From positions 62,001-126,000 of IMG/VR virus record IMGVR_UViG_3300042946_000658: a stretch of DNA of 64,000 bases, one strand, 5' to 3'. Source of the stretch: a virus. How positions within the stretch are numbered: position 1 is the stretch's first letter; the number at the start of each line of letters is the position of its first letter. Under the pieces are notes generated by a model. It saw nothing but the letters and a program-made list of their open reading frames with translations. It was not told where the DNA came from and did not search any database. A program made the position numbers and the translations under genes. Below, piece after piece: positions 33,492-43,125 of the stretch.

Positions 33492-34547
33492 ATGGACCAA
33501 TTACAAATTGACAAGGTAAAACAATCTATAGACAAACTTAGAGATAAGTCGTCTAAAATTTATTTCTTTGTGCACGACACAAAAGGAAATGCGAAAGCAT
33601 CAATAAAATACATTTATGATATGGCGTTGACTCTTAAAAGAGGGGGTTACAACGCAATCATTCTTCACGAGAAGAAAGATTACACAGGAGTTTCAGGATG
33701 GTTGAATGAGGAGTATATGAATGAAATCCCTCATAAAGTTATTGAAGGTGAGAATATTGAAATTGCACCTGAAGACTTTTTGGTAATCCCTGAAATCTTT
33801 GGGTTTATGATGGACCAAGTTAAAAACTTACCTTGTGGTAAAATTGTATTAACTCAGGGTTATTCATATATGTTGGAAACATTACAACCAGGTCAAACTT
33901 GGAATCAGTTTGGTTTCTTAAAATGTATCACCACAAGTGAAGTTCAAAAAGACTACATTCAAAAAGTTATGAGAGGTCAAACTTTTGATGTTATCGAACC
34001 ATTTATTGAGGATTACTTCAAAAAGTCTGAAAGACTTCCGATGCCAATTATCGGTGTTCACTCAAGAGAACAAGAAGATACAATTAACCTAATCAAAACT
34101 TTCTATTTGAGATTCCCTCAGTTTAGATGGTTTACGTTTAGAGATTTACGTGGATTGAGTCAAGAACAATTCGCTAAGGCAATCTCAGAATGTTTCTTAA
34201 CAGTTTGGATTGATAGAAACAGTGCTTACGGTACCTTCCCATTGGAGAGTATGAAATGTGGTGTTCCAACAATTGGTATCCAACCAAACTTGAAACCTGA
34301 GTGGATGAATGAAACTAATGGTGTGTGGATTAAGGACGAAACTTTACTACCTGAATTAATTGCCGATTGGTCTCAACATTGGTTAGAAGATGACATTTCA
34401 GAAGATGTCCTTAAAAATTTAGATATAACAATCGAACCTTTACCAAATAAAGAGTCGTTTCAAAATAAAGTGATAGAAGTGTTCTCGGGATACCTTAATA
34501 CCAGAGCAGAATCTATGGAAGAACAAATCTCAAAATTCGCAGAATAA
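33492..34547 (+). CDS. GT-B-like glycosyltransferase
   Basis: 351 aa. KIYFFVHDTKGNAKASIKYIYDMALTLKRGGYNAIIL is the N-terminal Rossmann unit of a GT-B enzyme; GKIVLTQGYSYMLETL and CITTSEVQKDYIQKVM form the interdomain part; and near 240-270 FLTVWIDRNSAYGTFPLESMKCGVPTIGIQPN is the donor-binding motif with E at FPLE. Closely followed (one base) by a GT2 gene and preceded by a small gene; together they may add consecutive sugars. The clade is not identified. Confidence 0.7.
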   Translation: MDQLQIDKVKQSIDKLRDKSSKIYFFVHDTKGNAKASIKYIYDMALTLKRGGYNAIILHEKKDYTGVSGWLNEEYMNEIPHKVIEGENIEIAPEDFLVIPEIFGFMMDQVKNLPCGKIVLTQGYSYMLETLQPGQTWNQFGFLKCITTSEVQKDYIQKVMRGQTFDVIEPFIEDYFKKSERLPMPIIGVHSREQEDTINLIKTFYLRFPQFRWFTFRDLRGLSQEQFAKAISECFLTVWIDRNSAYGTFPLESMKCGVPTIGIQPNLKPEWMNETNGVWIKDETLLPELIADWSQHWLEDDISEDVLKNLDITIEPLPNKESFQNKVIEVFSGYLNTRAESMEEQISKFAE

Positions 34548-34548
34548 T

Positions 34549-35355
34549 ATGGAAGAAAAATTAAATTTATCAGTAATCCTACCCATCAAATCATCATTAG
34601 CATTAAATTTTGATGAGTATTTTAATAAAGCAATTACTTCATTAAAAAACCAAATGGTTGGTTTTGAAGAATTAATCATTGTTAGTTCAAATGAAGAACA
34701 ACTAAAGTCTTACTTAGAATCATTTGATTTTGGTGACTTGAATGTTGTAAAATTAAATTACGATGGTGAACCAAATTATTCATCACAAATTAATTATGGT
34801 GTATCACAAGCCAAGGGTGAATGGATTTCATTTTTTGAATTTGATGACGAATACGCATCAATTTGGTTTAAAAATGTTTTAAAGTATTCAAAATCATATC
34901 CTGAAGTACAAGCTTTCTTACCTGTAGTTGTTGATGTTGATGATAAAGAAGTTTTTGCTGGTTTCACAAATGAAGCGGTATTTGCCGCAAACTTCTCACA
35001 AGAAATGGGATATTTGACAAATGATATTCTACAAGATTATCAAAACTTCCAAAGCTCAGGTATGGTAATTAAAAAGAGCGTTGTCGAAGAGTTTGGTGGT
35101 TTTAAATCTTCAATCAAACTTACATTCGTATACGAATTTTTACTTAGAATGACATACAATTCGGTATCTATTATGACAATCCCAAGATTAGGATACAAAC
35201 ATACAAATATGAGAACAGGTTCATTGTTTTGGAACTACAAGTTTAGTGATGAGAAAATGGTTGAGGATGAGGTTAAGTTTTGGGTCCAAACAGCTAAAAA
35301 AGAATATTTCTTCTCAAATGATAGAACCATAAAGTATGAGAGTCAAAATGGATAA
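34549..35355 (+). CDS. GT2-family glycosyltransferase
   Basis: 268 aa. LNLSVILPIKSSLALNFDEYFNKAITSL opens a GT2 domain, EELIIVSSNEE and LKSY follow, NYGVSQAKGEWISFFEFDDEY carries the acidic D-D metal site near 98-100, and QSSGMVIKKSVVEEFGGF is the acceptor-side segment. It ends at a TAA overlapping the start of the sigma factor gene by one base. This is the last of the plus-strand glycosyltransferases, joined directly to the late-transcription regulator. Confidence 0.75.
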   Translation: MEEKLNLSVILPIKSSLALNFDEYFNKAITSLKNQMVGFEELIIVSSNEEQLKSYLESFDFGDLNVVKLNYDGEPNYSSQINYGVSQAKGEWISFFEFDDEYASIWFKNVLKYSKSYPEVQAFLPVVVDVDDKEVFAGFTNEAVFAANFSQEMGYLTNDILQDYQNFQSSGMVIKKSVVEEFGGFKSSIKLTFVYEFLLRMTYNSVSIMTIPRLGYKHTNMRTGSLFWNYKFSDEKMVEDEVKFWVQTAKKEYFFSNDRTIKYESQNG

Positions 35356-36107
35356 TGCTAGAGGTTCTATCAGCTACAACAGAAGAGTCCACCGCAAAAA
35401 AACGCGGTAGGAAATCTACAGGTCAAACTACGAATTATTTTGACGTAAGGGAAGAAGAGGCTGTTAAAAGTTTTCTTTTAGCGGAAACGCAAGAAGAAAA
35501 AAATAGAATTTATAACGAATTTCTACGTATGCCATTGGATAAAATGATATCCTCAATTATACGTAGATACAAACTTTATAGAAAAGATATGGATTTCAGG
35601 GAAATCCATAACGATACTCATTCATTCTTAATGACAAAAGTTGATAAGTTTAAGCCTTCTAAAAATAAGAAGGCTTATTCATATTTTGGGACTATTTGTA
35701 AGAATTATTTGATGGGTCAAATAATTAAAGACCAAAAAGAAACTAATCGTAAAGTTTCTTATGAAGACATATCAACCTCATTAGAAGAAAGAGCTGATAT
35801 GATATATCATATTGATACCGAAGTCGTTGAAACTGATTTTGTGATAAAAAAATATTTGGACGAACTTAGAGGATTTATTGAAGAAGATTCTTTAAGTCAT
35901 AGTGAGGTTAAACTAGGTTACGCCCTTATTGATTTATTTGAAAACTATGAAGAGATATTTTCAGGTACAGACAATAATAAATTCAATAAAAACATTATTT
36001 TACTCTCTTTAAGAGAGATGACAAATCTTTCAACAAAAGAGATTAGAAACTCAATGAAAAAGTTTAAAAAACTTTATGTTGTGGTGCAAGGTAGAATAAA
36101 AACTTAA
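35355..36107 (+). CDS. 55: Late sigma factor, T4 gp55-like
   Basis: 250 aa. After a basic N-terminal stretch (KKRGRKSTG), residues 80-160 resemble sigma region 2: KFKPSKNKKAYSYFGTICKNYLMGQIIKDQKETNRKVSYEDI, the 'F..y....i.n.i...i+......r....' pattern of T4-type late sigma factors. T4 gp55 is 185 aa; this protein is longer at both ends. It would direct host RNA polymerase to late promoters, and the TATTTATA boxes in this window are the natural candidates. Overlaps the GT2 gene by one base. Confidence 0.75.
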   Translation: MLEVLSATTEESTAKKRGRKSTGQTTNYFDVREEEAVKSFLLAETQEEKNRIYNEFLRMPLDKMISSIIRRYKLYRKDMDFREIHNDTHSFLMTKVDKFKPSKNKKAYSYFGTICKNYLMGQIIKDQKETNRKVSYEDISTSLEERADMIYHIDTEVVETDFVIKKYLDELRGFIEEDSLSHSEVKLGYALIDLFENYEEIFSGTDNNKFNKNIILLSLREMTNLSTKEIRNSMKKFKKLYVVVQGRIKT

Positions 36108-36113
36108 GAAAAA

Positions 36114-36121
36114 TATTTATA
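36114..36121 (+). promoter_or_regulatory. TATTTATA box before the tail-gene unit
   Basis: TATTTATA on the plus strand, only three bases before the ATG at 36125, right after the sigma factor gene. If it is a -10-like element, the transcript would be leaderless. Confidence 0.4.
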
Positions 36122-36124
36122 GGT

Positions 36125-36496
36125 ATGCCAAGACCACAAAAAAAAGAGATTAATCTTACAAAAGAGTCAATGTTGTCTCTTATGCAAGAAATTTATAACG
36201 AAATTGTTGAGCAACGTAACACAGCAATTAGGATACAAAATAAAATGTTATCAATGATGAAGGAAGCATCAGATATGCAAAAATTAGGTCCTGTCATTGA
36301 AAAACAACAAAAAATTATAAACGACTGTGTAGAAAAAAAGTTAACACTTTCAAAACTACAAGCAGGAATTTGGGAGAAGTCGTCATCAAATCAAGAATCA
36401 TTTTCTTTATCTGATATGGACGATGAATTGATGCGTTCACTTATTGATAGAGATTCTGACATCGATGATGATGAACCCACATACAAAATGAAATAA
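36125..36496 (+). CDS. Hypothetical coiled-coil protein
   Basis: 123 aa. Mostly helical (residues 10-85 with heptad-like Leu/Ile/Met spacing), then a very acidic tail, DMDDELMRSLIDRDSDIDDDEP. An acidic tail with hydrophobic residues resembles sliding-clamp or polymerase contact tails such as that of T4 gp33, and the gene stands right next to the gp55-like gene, but this is only a suggestion; a tail-assembly chaperone is equally possible. One base separates it from the next gene. Confidence 0.5.
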   Translation: MPRPQKKEINLTKESMLSLMQEIYNEIVEQRNTAIRIQNKMLSMMKEASDMQKLGPVIEKQQKIINDCVEKKLTLSKLQAGIWEKSSSNQESFSLSDMDDELMRSLIDRDSDIDDDEPTYKMK

Positions 36497-36497
36497 T

Positions 36498-38636
36498 ATG
36501 CCGTATGACGTTTCAAATATATCACCAGATTTAACTGATGGGTACAAAAGTATCCAATCACAAATAGGTGCTTTTGGGGCATATACACAAGCAACTACAT
36601 CACAAAAAGAAGTTTCATCTACGAAAGGTAATTCAGATGCACAAGGGACTAATGCAATTGCACAACAACTCAATAGTGTCACTGAAGGACAGAAAGCGTT
36701 TCAAAGAAACGTACCAACAAGTTACGACCAACTCTTAAAATTAATTAAAAGTTCGGCAAACGCAAATTCACAAGGTCAGGGTGGTCTTGAAACAACTAGA
36801 GCACTAAGAAAAATATTATTGGATGCGGTATTCAAGATGGAACCGTATGTTGCAAAAGTTATTGCAGATGAAGCGTTTAAAGCTTTAGGTTGTGCACAAC
36901 AACAAACTTACCCATCTATTTCACAGACAGTATTAGATTCCTTACCAAGCTTATCTACATTACCGGCAAACGAATCAATTTATGTTAACTTAGAAGAAAT
37001 TGATTTTTTTGGTAGTTTGAAGGTTAAACCAAATTCATTAGTTGGTCGAATATATTACGAAACAACAGGATTTACACAACTATCACCATACATAAACTAT
37101 AGTGGAGCTAAAAAGTTCCCAATGAATTTTGAGCTACAAAATAGAACTCAAAATTTAAATCAAACTTTTAAGTATGAATATGACTTACCTTATTACGGTA
37201 AATCAAATACAAATCTTTGGGATTTTGAATACGTTAAACAAAATGATATTGGGGCAACTGGAGATTATCTTAGGATGTTTTTATTACAGAGACCTGATAA
37301 GAGTGGACAGTATGTTCCCCCTCCAACAACAGGAAGTACATTAAAATACTCGGCAAATACGATAGTTGATTCTTTGGGTGATTATTACCAATCTATCAAG
37401 GTATTTGATAGTAGGGTTTTTGCTGCAAACTTAATAAATTTATTAACGGGTTCTCTTTCCGTAGATTTAACATCAACTCAGGTTGAGGAGCAATCTAAAT
37501 TTATATTAATTTTAAATAGGATTTTTGGTTTATGTGAGTCGGGTCCTAAAGAAATTGATGTTGCAGGAACATCAAAAATATCTGAATACGATAATATTGG
37601 TGATGAGTTTTTTGAATTTAATGAGGTAGATAATAACAATATTAATCAGTTTGTTAATGACGCCTTAAATGGTGTCGTGACATTCGTAGAATGTAATAAT
37701 ATCAATGTTCCTGTAAACAATCAGGTTATTTTAGAACAATTAACTCAAATAAATGATGACTTAAGTGTTAATGAACAAGTTGATTTACTTGAAGGTATTT
37801 TAGATTCAATTGTAGACAATTGGGAAAATACTTTTCCAGGAGTAGGGTTAAATGAGGCTTGGTTACAAAATATTTTACAGAAACTTCCTGTTGCGTTATT
37901 AGCGTCAATTTTTACACCAAAAGTTTTACTCCCTCTTTTTACATTTAAATCTGTACTAGAAAATCAAATTTTAGGGTTTGCAAATGAAATTATTCAATCA
38001 GGAAACAGTATTGTAATTTCAGGAAACTCATCAATCGCGTCTGCAAATACAATCAATGATATTGTAAGTTCACAAGTTGCAAGTGGTGTTGATTTTGCAA
38101 GAAAATTTAAAAAATTTGTGTTCGGAGTTGTTGCCGCAGTTGCCGAAAAATTCTTAGAAATATTATTTGAGGAACTAAAAAAGAATCTACTTAGAATAGT
38201 TAAGTTAATACTCAAAGACATATATCGAACAACTAAAGATAAAAGAGTTTTGATTATTCAATCATTGTTAGAAGCGGGCGAATTTATTGTTCAAACAGTT
38301 GTTAATTACCGAGAATGTAAATCATTAGTTGGTGCGATTCAAAAAATATTAAAACTGATTAATAAAAAGTTACCAGGTACAGGAATTAATAAAGCACTTC
38401 TAGCTTTTGCGGATGCGTTACCAGGTTTCTCACCTGAAAGGGCGGCAATAAATGCTATAGAATCTATGCAGGGATATGGATTACGAACAGGACCAACACC
38501 AGATGGTCAACCAAATAAAATGACATTTTACCAAATTGCAACACAAAAAGGTTTAAGCGTTGAGGACGCTAAAAATGGTGTTGTTGATATTGGTATTAGT
38601 GTAATAACAGGACTACCAATTGGAAAATCTCGATGA
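36498..38636 (+). CDS. Large putative tail/baseplate structural protein
   Basis: 712 aa, no family recognised. The N-terminal 80 residues are polar and Gln/Ser-rich (IGAFGAYTQATTSQKE), the middle has an acidic Asn/Asp region (EFNEVDNNNINQFVND), and residues of about 470-580 contain hydrophobic helices (LLASIFTPKVLLPLFTF and FVFGVVAAVAEKFLEILFEE) that could be membrane-active or buried in a virion complex. Its place between gp55 and the OB-fold spike gene suggests a baseplate or tail-tube role. Overlaps the next gene by four bases. Confidence 0.55.
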   Translation: MPYDVSNISPDLTDGYKSIQSQIGAFGAYTQATTSQKEVSSTKGNSDAQGTNAIAQQLNSVTEGQKAFQRNVPTSYDQLLKLIKSSANANSQGQGGLETTRALRKILLDAVFKMEPYVAKVIADEAFKALGCAQQQTYPSISQTVLDSLPSLSTLPANESIYVNLEEIDFFGSLKVKPNSLVGRIYYETTGFTQLSPYINYSGAKKFPMNFELQNRTQNLNQTFKYEYDLPYYGKSNTNLWDFEYVKQNDIGATGDYLRMFLLQRPDKSGQYVPPPTTGSTLKYSANTIVDSLGDYYQSIKVFDSRVFAANLINLLTGSLSVDLTSTQVEEQSKFILILNRIFGLCESGPKEIDVAGTSKISEYDNIGDEFFEFNEVDNNNINQFVNDALNGVVTFVECNNINVPVNNQVILEQLTQINDDLSVNEQVDLLEGILDSIVDNWENTFPGVGLNEAWLQNILQKLPVALLASIFTPKVLLPLFTFKSVLENQILGFANEIIQSGNSIVISGNSSIASANTINDIVSSQVASGVDFARKFKKFVFGVVAAVAEKFLEILFEELKKNLLRIVKLILKDIYRTTKDKRVLIIQSLLEAGEFIVQTVVNYRECKSLVGAIQKILKLINKKLPGTGINKALLAFADALPGFSPERAAINAIESMQGYGLRTGPTPDGQPNKMTFYQIATQKGLSVEDAKNGVVDIGISVITGLPIGKSR

Positions 38637-38839
38637 CAGAAGAAGAATTTAAAATTATGATTGAAAGTTCTAAAGACGTTGATAAATTATCCAATAAGTC
38701 TTTAGAAACTAATATGGACAAACTTGCAACAGAGTTTGAAGATACTAAAAAAAACATTATTAATATGACATACTACTTAGATAGAGTTGAGCAACTTTAT
38801 GACGTTATGTTAAAAGAACACAAGAAAAGAAACGGATAA
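38633..38839 (+). CDS. Small coiled-coil protein
   Basis: 68 aa, entirely helical and charged (MDKLATEFEDTKKNIINMTY, then YLDRVEQLYDVMLKEHKKRNG). Overlaps both neighbours (four bases and one base), so it is co-translated with the baseplate genes; may be a small assembly chaperone. Confidence 0.6.
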   Translation: MTEEEFKIMIESSKDVDKLSNKSLETNMDKLATEFEDTKKNIINMTYYLDRVEQLYDVMLKEHKKRNG

Positions 38840-40344
38840 TGGCAAGGTTATGGTATTACGCTAAAGTTGTTGACAATCAAGACCCTTTAAATCTTGGTCG
38901 TGTACGTGCACAAATTTTAACAGATGATACGGAAGCGATTAGACAATCTGTAGAAGATTTTAATGTTGTAACGGATGCTTGGTCAGAAAAAGACCCATTT
39001 GTTTTTAACAGTTTATTACCAATATACATTTGGTCCGTTCCAAAAGTAGATGAACTTCTACAAATTTACTACCACGATACTGATGACTCTCAGTTTTTAA
39101 ACGCGTACTACATACAAGGTCCTTTCTCAAGAATTCAAAATATTGTTTTAGAAAATTACGCTCAATCTGAAAGATATGGAGATATTAGAGGTATCAGATT
39201 AAATGGGTCAAAGTTTATTAGAAACACGGATGGTAGTTTTAAGAATCCTGACCCAAATGGAGTATTCCCCGACCCAGGAGATGTTGCAGTTATGGGTAGA
39301 GGGTCAACAGATTTAGTTTTAAAAGAAAACGAATTATTACTTAGAGCCGGGAAATACAAAGGAGAATTAGTTGGTGATAAAGACCCTGTCGGTAATAAAA
39401 ACAGAGCCTTTTTACAACTATCAAAATTTGACACATCAAAGATTAAAGAGGCTCAAAAAACATTCTTCGAGATTAAGGAATCTAACCCCCAAGTTAAGTA
39501 TCTTATTGAGTATATTATTAATAACCCCGAAAACTCATTACCAAACCCGATTTATAATGGTGTTTGTCGACTTTACAAATTAGTCCCTTCAGAAAGAACG
39601 TTAGCAAAGGCATTAAAGGTTGATTCAAATATTGAGGATTTAAAGGTTCTTGTTGCCCAAGAAAAGTTTACCAATTTAGAAGGAACACAACAAGTGATTG
39701 ATTTTATTAACTTATTCATTCAAACTTGTAACTCTAAAAGAAAAACCGCAAGTGGTGTTGAATTGTTTGGTGTTTTAGAACAAAGATTTCCAATCTACTT
39801 TAGACCCGCACCATTTTTCTATACTCAAATGAGTGCCGGTAATTTTCAGACTCAAAGAACTTTATCAACCATATATCAAAAGATTAAGTTGAATCAAAAC
39901 AACTCAGTTGGTGGTTATGGTTTAATATACGAACAGTCTAAAGTTGGTGTTCCTATTAAATTAATCAAAAATGTTGTTGAAGGTTTTAAAACTACAGGAT
40001 TACCATCAACATTCGCGGCATTAGGGGGGAACAAAATTTATCTATTGTCTCAAACCTCTCAAATACCGGGTAAAAAGAAAATCAATTTTGATAATAGTCT
40101 CTATGGTATTGATGAAACTAAGTTTGTTACTGAGATTGACCCAAATACCTCAAGTTTAGTTAGGGGTGAAGAGTTATTAGAGTTTTTGAATCAAATTGTT
40201 AGGTTCTTAATTTCACATACTCACGCTTATCCTGGTGAACCACCTTGTGTTGTTACAGAAGACGGTTCTACTGTTTCTGCAGTTCTTACAGCAAATAATG
40301 AAGCTCCATCCAAAGTTCTTAACCAGAATATTCGACTGAATTGA
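38839..40344 (+). CDS. Baseplate central spike protein, gp5/VgrG-type OB-fold
   Basis: 501 aa. WYYAKVVDNQDPLNLGRVRAQI (5-26) is the OB-fold opening of T4 gp5 and gpV/VgrG spikes ('a.V.dn.DP..lGRvkv.i'). The C-terminal region has FLISHTHAYPGEPPCVV, a His-rich element also seen in such spikes. No lysozyme domain like that of T4 gp5 was recognised; residues 200-330 are a helical insert without a known catalytic motif. The protein probably forms the membrane-piercing tip. It ends where the box for the next gene begins (40345). Confidence 0.7.
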   Translation: MARLWYYAKVVDNQDPLNLGRVRAQILTDDTEAIRQSVEDFNVVTDAWSEKDPFVFNSLLPIYIWSVPKVDELLQIYYHDTDDSQFLNAYYIQGPFSRIQNIVLENYAQSERYGDIRGIRLNGSKFIRNTDGSFKNPDPNGVFPDPGDVAVMGRGSTDLVLKENELLLRAGKYKGELVGDKDPVGNKNRAFLQLSKFDTSKIKEAQKTFFEIKESNPQVKYLIEYIINNPENSLPNPIYNGVCRLYKLVPSERTLAKALKVDSNIEDLKVLVAQEKFTNLEGTQQVIDFINLFIQTCNSKRKTASGVELFGVLEQRFPIYFRPAPFFYTQMSAGNFQTQRTLSTIYQKIKLNQNNSVGGYGLIYEQSKVGVPIKLIKNVVEGFKTTGLPSTFAALGGNKIYLLSQTSQIPGKKKINFDNSLYGIDETKFVTEIDPNTSSLVRGEELLEFLNQIVRFLISHTHAYPGEPPCVVTEDGSTVSAVLTANNEAPSKVLNQNIRLN

Positions 40345-40352
40345 TATTTATA
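40345..40352 (+). promoter_or_regulatory. TATTTATA box directly after the spike gene stop
   Basis: TATTTATA on the plus strand begins at the base after the TGA (40342-40344) and lies 17 bases before the ATG at 40370. Confidence 0.5.
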
Positions 40353-40369
40353 ATAAAATACTTATTTAA

Positions 40370-41878
40370 ATGTCTATCTTAAGGTCATATTTCTCAAAGA
40401 ACGATACTATAATATCAAATCTTTATACCAATACTGCTCGTAACCCAGTTGCTGAATTAAACTTTGGTGCTTCGGATTTAATTGTACCCAACTTTGGTTT
40501 TACACGTTTTTTATTTGACCTTGATTTAACTTATCTTGAAGAACAAATTGCTTCAGGTGTTATATCAACAGGTTGTACCACAGGTATGACTCACGTTTTA
40601 AATATGGTTAATACTTCATCGTTTGAAGATGACTTGATTAATACCAATATGACAAATGGTAGAAAAAGAGCAACATCATTTGATTTAATTCTTTTTAGAA
40701 TACCAAAATACTCAGGAAGTACAGGTGAACCTCAAGTATGGGATGAAGGTGTTGGGTTTGATTATAATGATTACGCATTAACTAAGAATGGTGTTAGTGG
40801 TCAATTATCTGTCATCCAACAAAACAATAACTCAGCCTTTTCAACAAGACCAACAAACTGGTATCAAAGAAGTACACTTAAGAATTGGTCAGTACCTGGT
40901 TTATATGACAATAGAAACACTTTAACAAGTTTGACGGGGTGTAACTACTCTGCGTTAACAATCGTTGACGTACAACACTTTGAATTGGGTAATGAAGATG
41001 CAAGTTTTGATATGACTAATGAAATCAACAGTATTTTAAATGGTACGTTGACAGGTGTCACAGGATGGGGAATTGCTTATGTCCCTGATATTGAGAATAT
41101 TACAGGTTTAACTGAGAGTTATAGTGTTGCGTTCTTTTCAAAATACACACAAACATTCTACCAACCATATCTTCAAACAACCTATAATGATTTGATTAAG
41201 GATGATAGAAATTTATTCTTACAAAATCAGACAAATAAGTTATACTTATATGTTTATCAAAACGGTGATTTTGTAAACTTAGATAATTTACCAACAGTAT
41301 CTATTGAGGACTCTGCAGGAGATTTAGTTGTTACAGGATTGTCAACTTGTTTGATTACAAAGGGTATTTATGAAGTCACGGTTCCTAACGCCTTTTCAGC
41401 ATACACAACACCTTGTATGTTCTATGATGTGTGGTCTAACTTAACAATTAATGGACAACCCATTCCAAACATAACCAATGAATTTGTTTTAAGACCTTAT
41501 ACGTCAGGAATTCAGATAGGAACCCTATCCAAAGAACCTGAAAAATTTGGGTTTAGTTATTATGGTATTTTACAAAATGAAAAAATACTTAATACTGAAA
41601 TTAGAAAAATTGGTGTAATCGCCAAAAAACTTTGGTCGTCACAGACTTTATTGATGGACATTGATGTTTACTATAGAGTTTACGTAAAAGAAGGTACCAC
41701 TGAGGTTATCGTCCAAGATTGGACTCCTGTAAATAGAACCCCTAACGAATATTATTTCATCTTTGATATGAGAGACAAAATACCAAATGAATATTTTGTG
41801 GACATAAGGGTAAACACAAGTGGTGAGAAAGATATTTATAAAGACACATTACAATTCCAAATAGTAAACAAAAAATGA
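40370..41878 (+). CDS. Putative baseplate/tail structural protein
   Basis: 502 aa, beta-rich with many Asn, Thr, Tyr and Phe, no family recognised. Features include NPVAELNFGASDLIVPNFGFTRFLFD at the N-terminus, a Trp/Tyr-rich centre (NWYQRSTLKNWSVPGLYD) and an Ig-like C-terminal half (YLYVYQNGDFVNLDNLPTVSIEDSAGDLVVTG). Probably a wedge, tail-fibre network or fibre-attachment subunit. It has its own late-type box and overlaps the next gene by four bases. Confidence 0.6.
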   Translation: MSILRSYFSKNDTIISNLYTNTARNPVAELNFGASDLIVPNFGFTRFLFDLDLTYLEEQIASGVISTGCTTGMTHVLNMVNTSSFEDDLINTNMTNGRKRATSFDLILFRIPKYSGSTGEPQVWDEGVGFDYNDYALTKNGVSGQLSVIQQNNNSAFSTRPTNWYQRSTLKNWSVPGLYDNRNTLTSLTGCNYSALTIVDVQHFELGNEDASFDMTNEINSILNGTLTGVTGWGIAYVPDIENITGLTESYSVAFFSKYTQTFYQPYLQTTYNDLIKDDRNLFLQNQTNKLYLYVYQNGDFVNLDNLPTVSIEDSAGDLVVTGLSTCLITKGIYEVTVPNAFSAYTTPCMFYDVWSNLTINGQPIPNITNEFVLRPYTSGIQIGTLSKEPEKFGFSYYGILQNEKILNTEIRKIGVIAKKLWSSQTLLMDIDVYYRVYVKEGTTEVIVQDWTPVNRTPNEYYFIFDMRDKIPNEYFVDIRVNTSGEKDIYKDTLQFQIVNKK

Positions 41879-42354
41879 AAACAGTAAGACTTTCAGAAAC
41901 AGAACTAACTAACCTAATAAAAAAAGTTTTAGGTGAAGATAAGGATATGAGAAGTAACAGATATATGTTCTTTTCTAATTTAGAACAAATGAAAAGACAA
42001 TGTGAGCTTCTTTTGGAGCTAGACGAAGACACTATCACAGAAATTCTTAACAATGGACACGACTGGGCTGATGACCATATAACAGAATCCAAAAACAATT
42101 TAGACCAAGTTTTTGATTTTATGATGAATGAAATCAATGGTGAGGGGGAAGATATGGAATACGACGAGTATGAATATGTTAACGAAGGTCGTAAAAAGAC
42201 AGGGACTAAGTTATGTGCTCGTGGTAAAGCTGCTGCCAAATCAAAATTTGATGTTTACCCTTCAGCATACGCTAATGGATACGCGGTCCAAGTCTGTAAG
42301 GGAAAACAACCTGGACTTGACGGTAAAAAAAGATGTTCAGGAACCTACTGTTAA
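41875..42354 (+). CDS. Small protein with Cys-containing basic C-terminal module
   Basis: 159 aa. N-terminal helix RLSETELTNLIKKVLGED, a helical acidic middle (MMNEINGEGEDMEYDEYEY), then a basic module KLCARGKAAAKSKFDVYPSAYANGYAVQVCKGK, continuing to a terminal RCSGTYC. That 'AAK.KF.VYPSAYAN.YA..VCkG' module recurs in T4-like cyanophage and giant-virus proteins as I recall; function unknown. The four Cys could bind zinc. The first 21 residues end in L-G-E, compatible with a prohead-protease cleaved leader. Confidence 0.6.
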   Translation: MKTVRLSETELTNLIKKVLGEDKDMRSNRYMFFSNLEQMKRQCELLLELDEDTITEILNNGHDWADDHITESKNNLDQVFDFMMNEINGEGEDMEYDEYEYVNEGRKKTGTKLCARGKAAAKSKFDVYPSAYANGYAVQVCKGKQPGLDGKKRCSGTYC

Positions 42355-42402
42355 TTTTTTTATTCAAAAACTTTCATTATATTTGTAGTCAATAAACGAG
42401 AC
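42355..42402 (+). promoter_or_regulatory. Candidate host-type promoter for 42404 gene
   Basis: TATATTTG (42378-42385) fits the Bacteroidota -7 box TAnnTTTG; upstream TTTT (42355-42358) at 19 bases replaces TTTG. Five bases downstream comes AATAAACGAGAC, which is repeated at the same distance downstream of the promoter for the 48690 gene. Confidence 0.5.
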
Positions 42403-42403
42403 T

Positions 42404-42808
42404 ATGAGTACATTACTACACAAACTAAAACGTTTCATCCAAAAGAGTGCAATTAAAGCAATTCGGGTTTCTACACCACCACAAGAGAAATCTGAATATG
42501 AGAGAGATGCTATTAATATTTGTAAAAGACTAATAGCAAAACCTGAAAGTTTGTTATTACTAACCCCAATATCGTCTAAAAGATATATTAAAAACGATGC
42601 CTCAGGTATCTTTGTAATTTTAGAAGGTCGAAGTATCAAAGTAATAAATCACGTATACTCTTACGTAGTATTTTTAGAAGACAAATCTTGGAATCAGTTA
42701 ACTTCATTGTTTGATAATGAAGTTGAAAGCCGTAGAGAGGAATTTGAAAAGGAGATAACTGCAAATATTCGTCATTCACTCCAAACAATTTATAAGAATA
42801 TAAAATGA
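42404..42808 (+). CDS. Hypothetical protein
   Basis: 134 aa. Basic first half (LLHKLKRFIQKSAIKAI), then EKSEYERDAINICKRLIAKPESLLLLTPISSKRYIKNDASGIFVILEGRSIKVINH, which is a beta-rich core, and an acidic helical tail. No family recognised. Preceded by a host-type promoter, so probably expressed early or middle, unlike its neighbours. Overlaps the next gene by four bases. Confidence 0.55.
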   Translation: MSTLLHKLKRFIQKSAIKAIRVSTPPQEKSEYERDAINICKRLIAKPESLLLLTPISSKRYIKNDASGIFVILEGRSIKVINHVYSYVVFLEDKSWNQLTSLFDNEVESRREEFEKEITANIRHSLQTIYKNIK

Positions 42809-43125
42809 AACAGTTTAAAAGTTTATTTGTATATGGTTTGATTGGATATCTATTTATCTCATCAATAGTTATTCTACTTACGTATAACGTATTACTTTAT
42901 TTTGGTAAAGGTGGTAGAAAACCTATCACTAAAACTATTGAGGAAAAACCTTATGTTTTTGATGATGAATCTAAAAAACCATTAAAAAATGATAGTAATA
43001 ATACTGTCAAAATTCAAAAACAAACACCTAAAGTTATTCCGCAAGTTGTCCCACAAGTCAAAGATTCCTTTAAAGAAAGTAATGATAGTATTGTTAACCC
43101 TGTCGATTCTTTAAAGACTCCTTAA
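42805..43125 (+). CDS. Small single-span membrane protein
   Basis: 106 aa. Basic start MKQFKSLFVYGLIGYLF, one hydrophobic segment (about 9-33, LIGYLFISSIVILLTYNVLLYF), then a polar periplasmic-like tail rich in Pro, Lys and Val (KVIPQVVPQVKD). The topology and pairing with the preceding gene suggest an inner-membrane protein such as a lysis accessory (spanin or holin-like) or superinfection factor; nothing in the sequence decides. Overlaps the convergent gene 43094-43498 by 32 bases. Confidence 0.55.
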   Translation: MKQFKSLFVYGLIGYLFISSIVILLTYNVLLYFGKGGRKPITKTIEEKPYVFDDESKKPLKNDSNNTVKIQKQTPKVIPQVVPQVKDSFKESNDSIVNPVDSLKTP

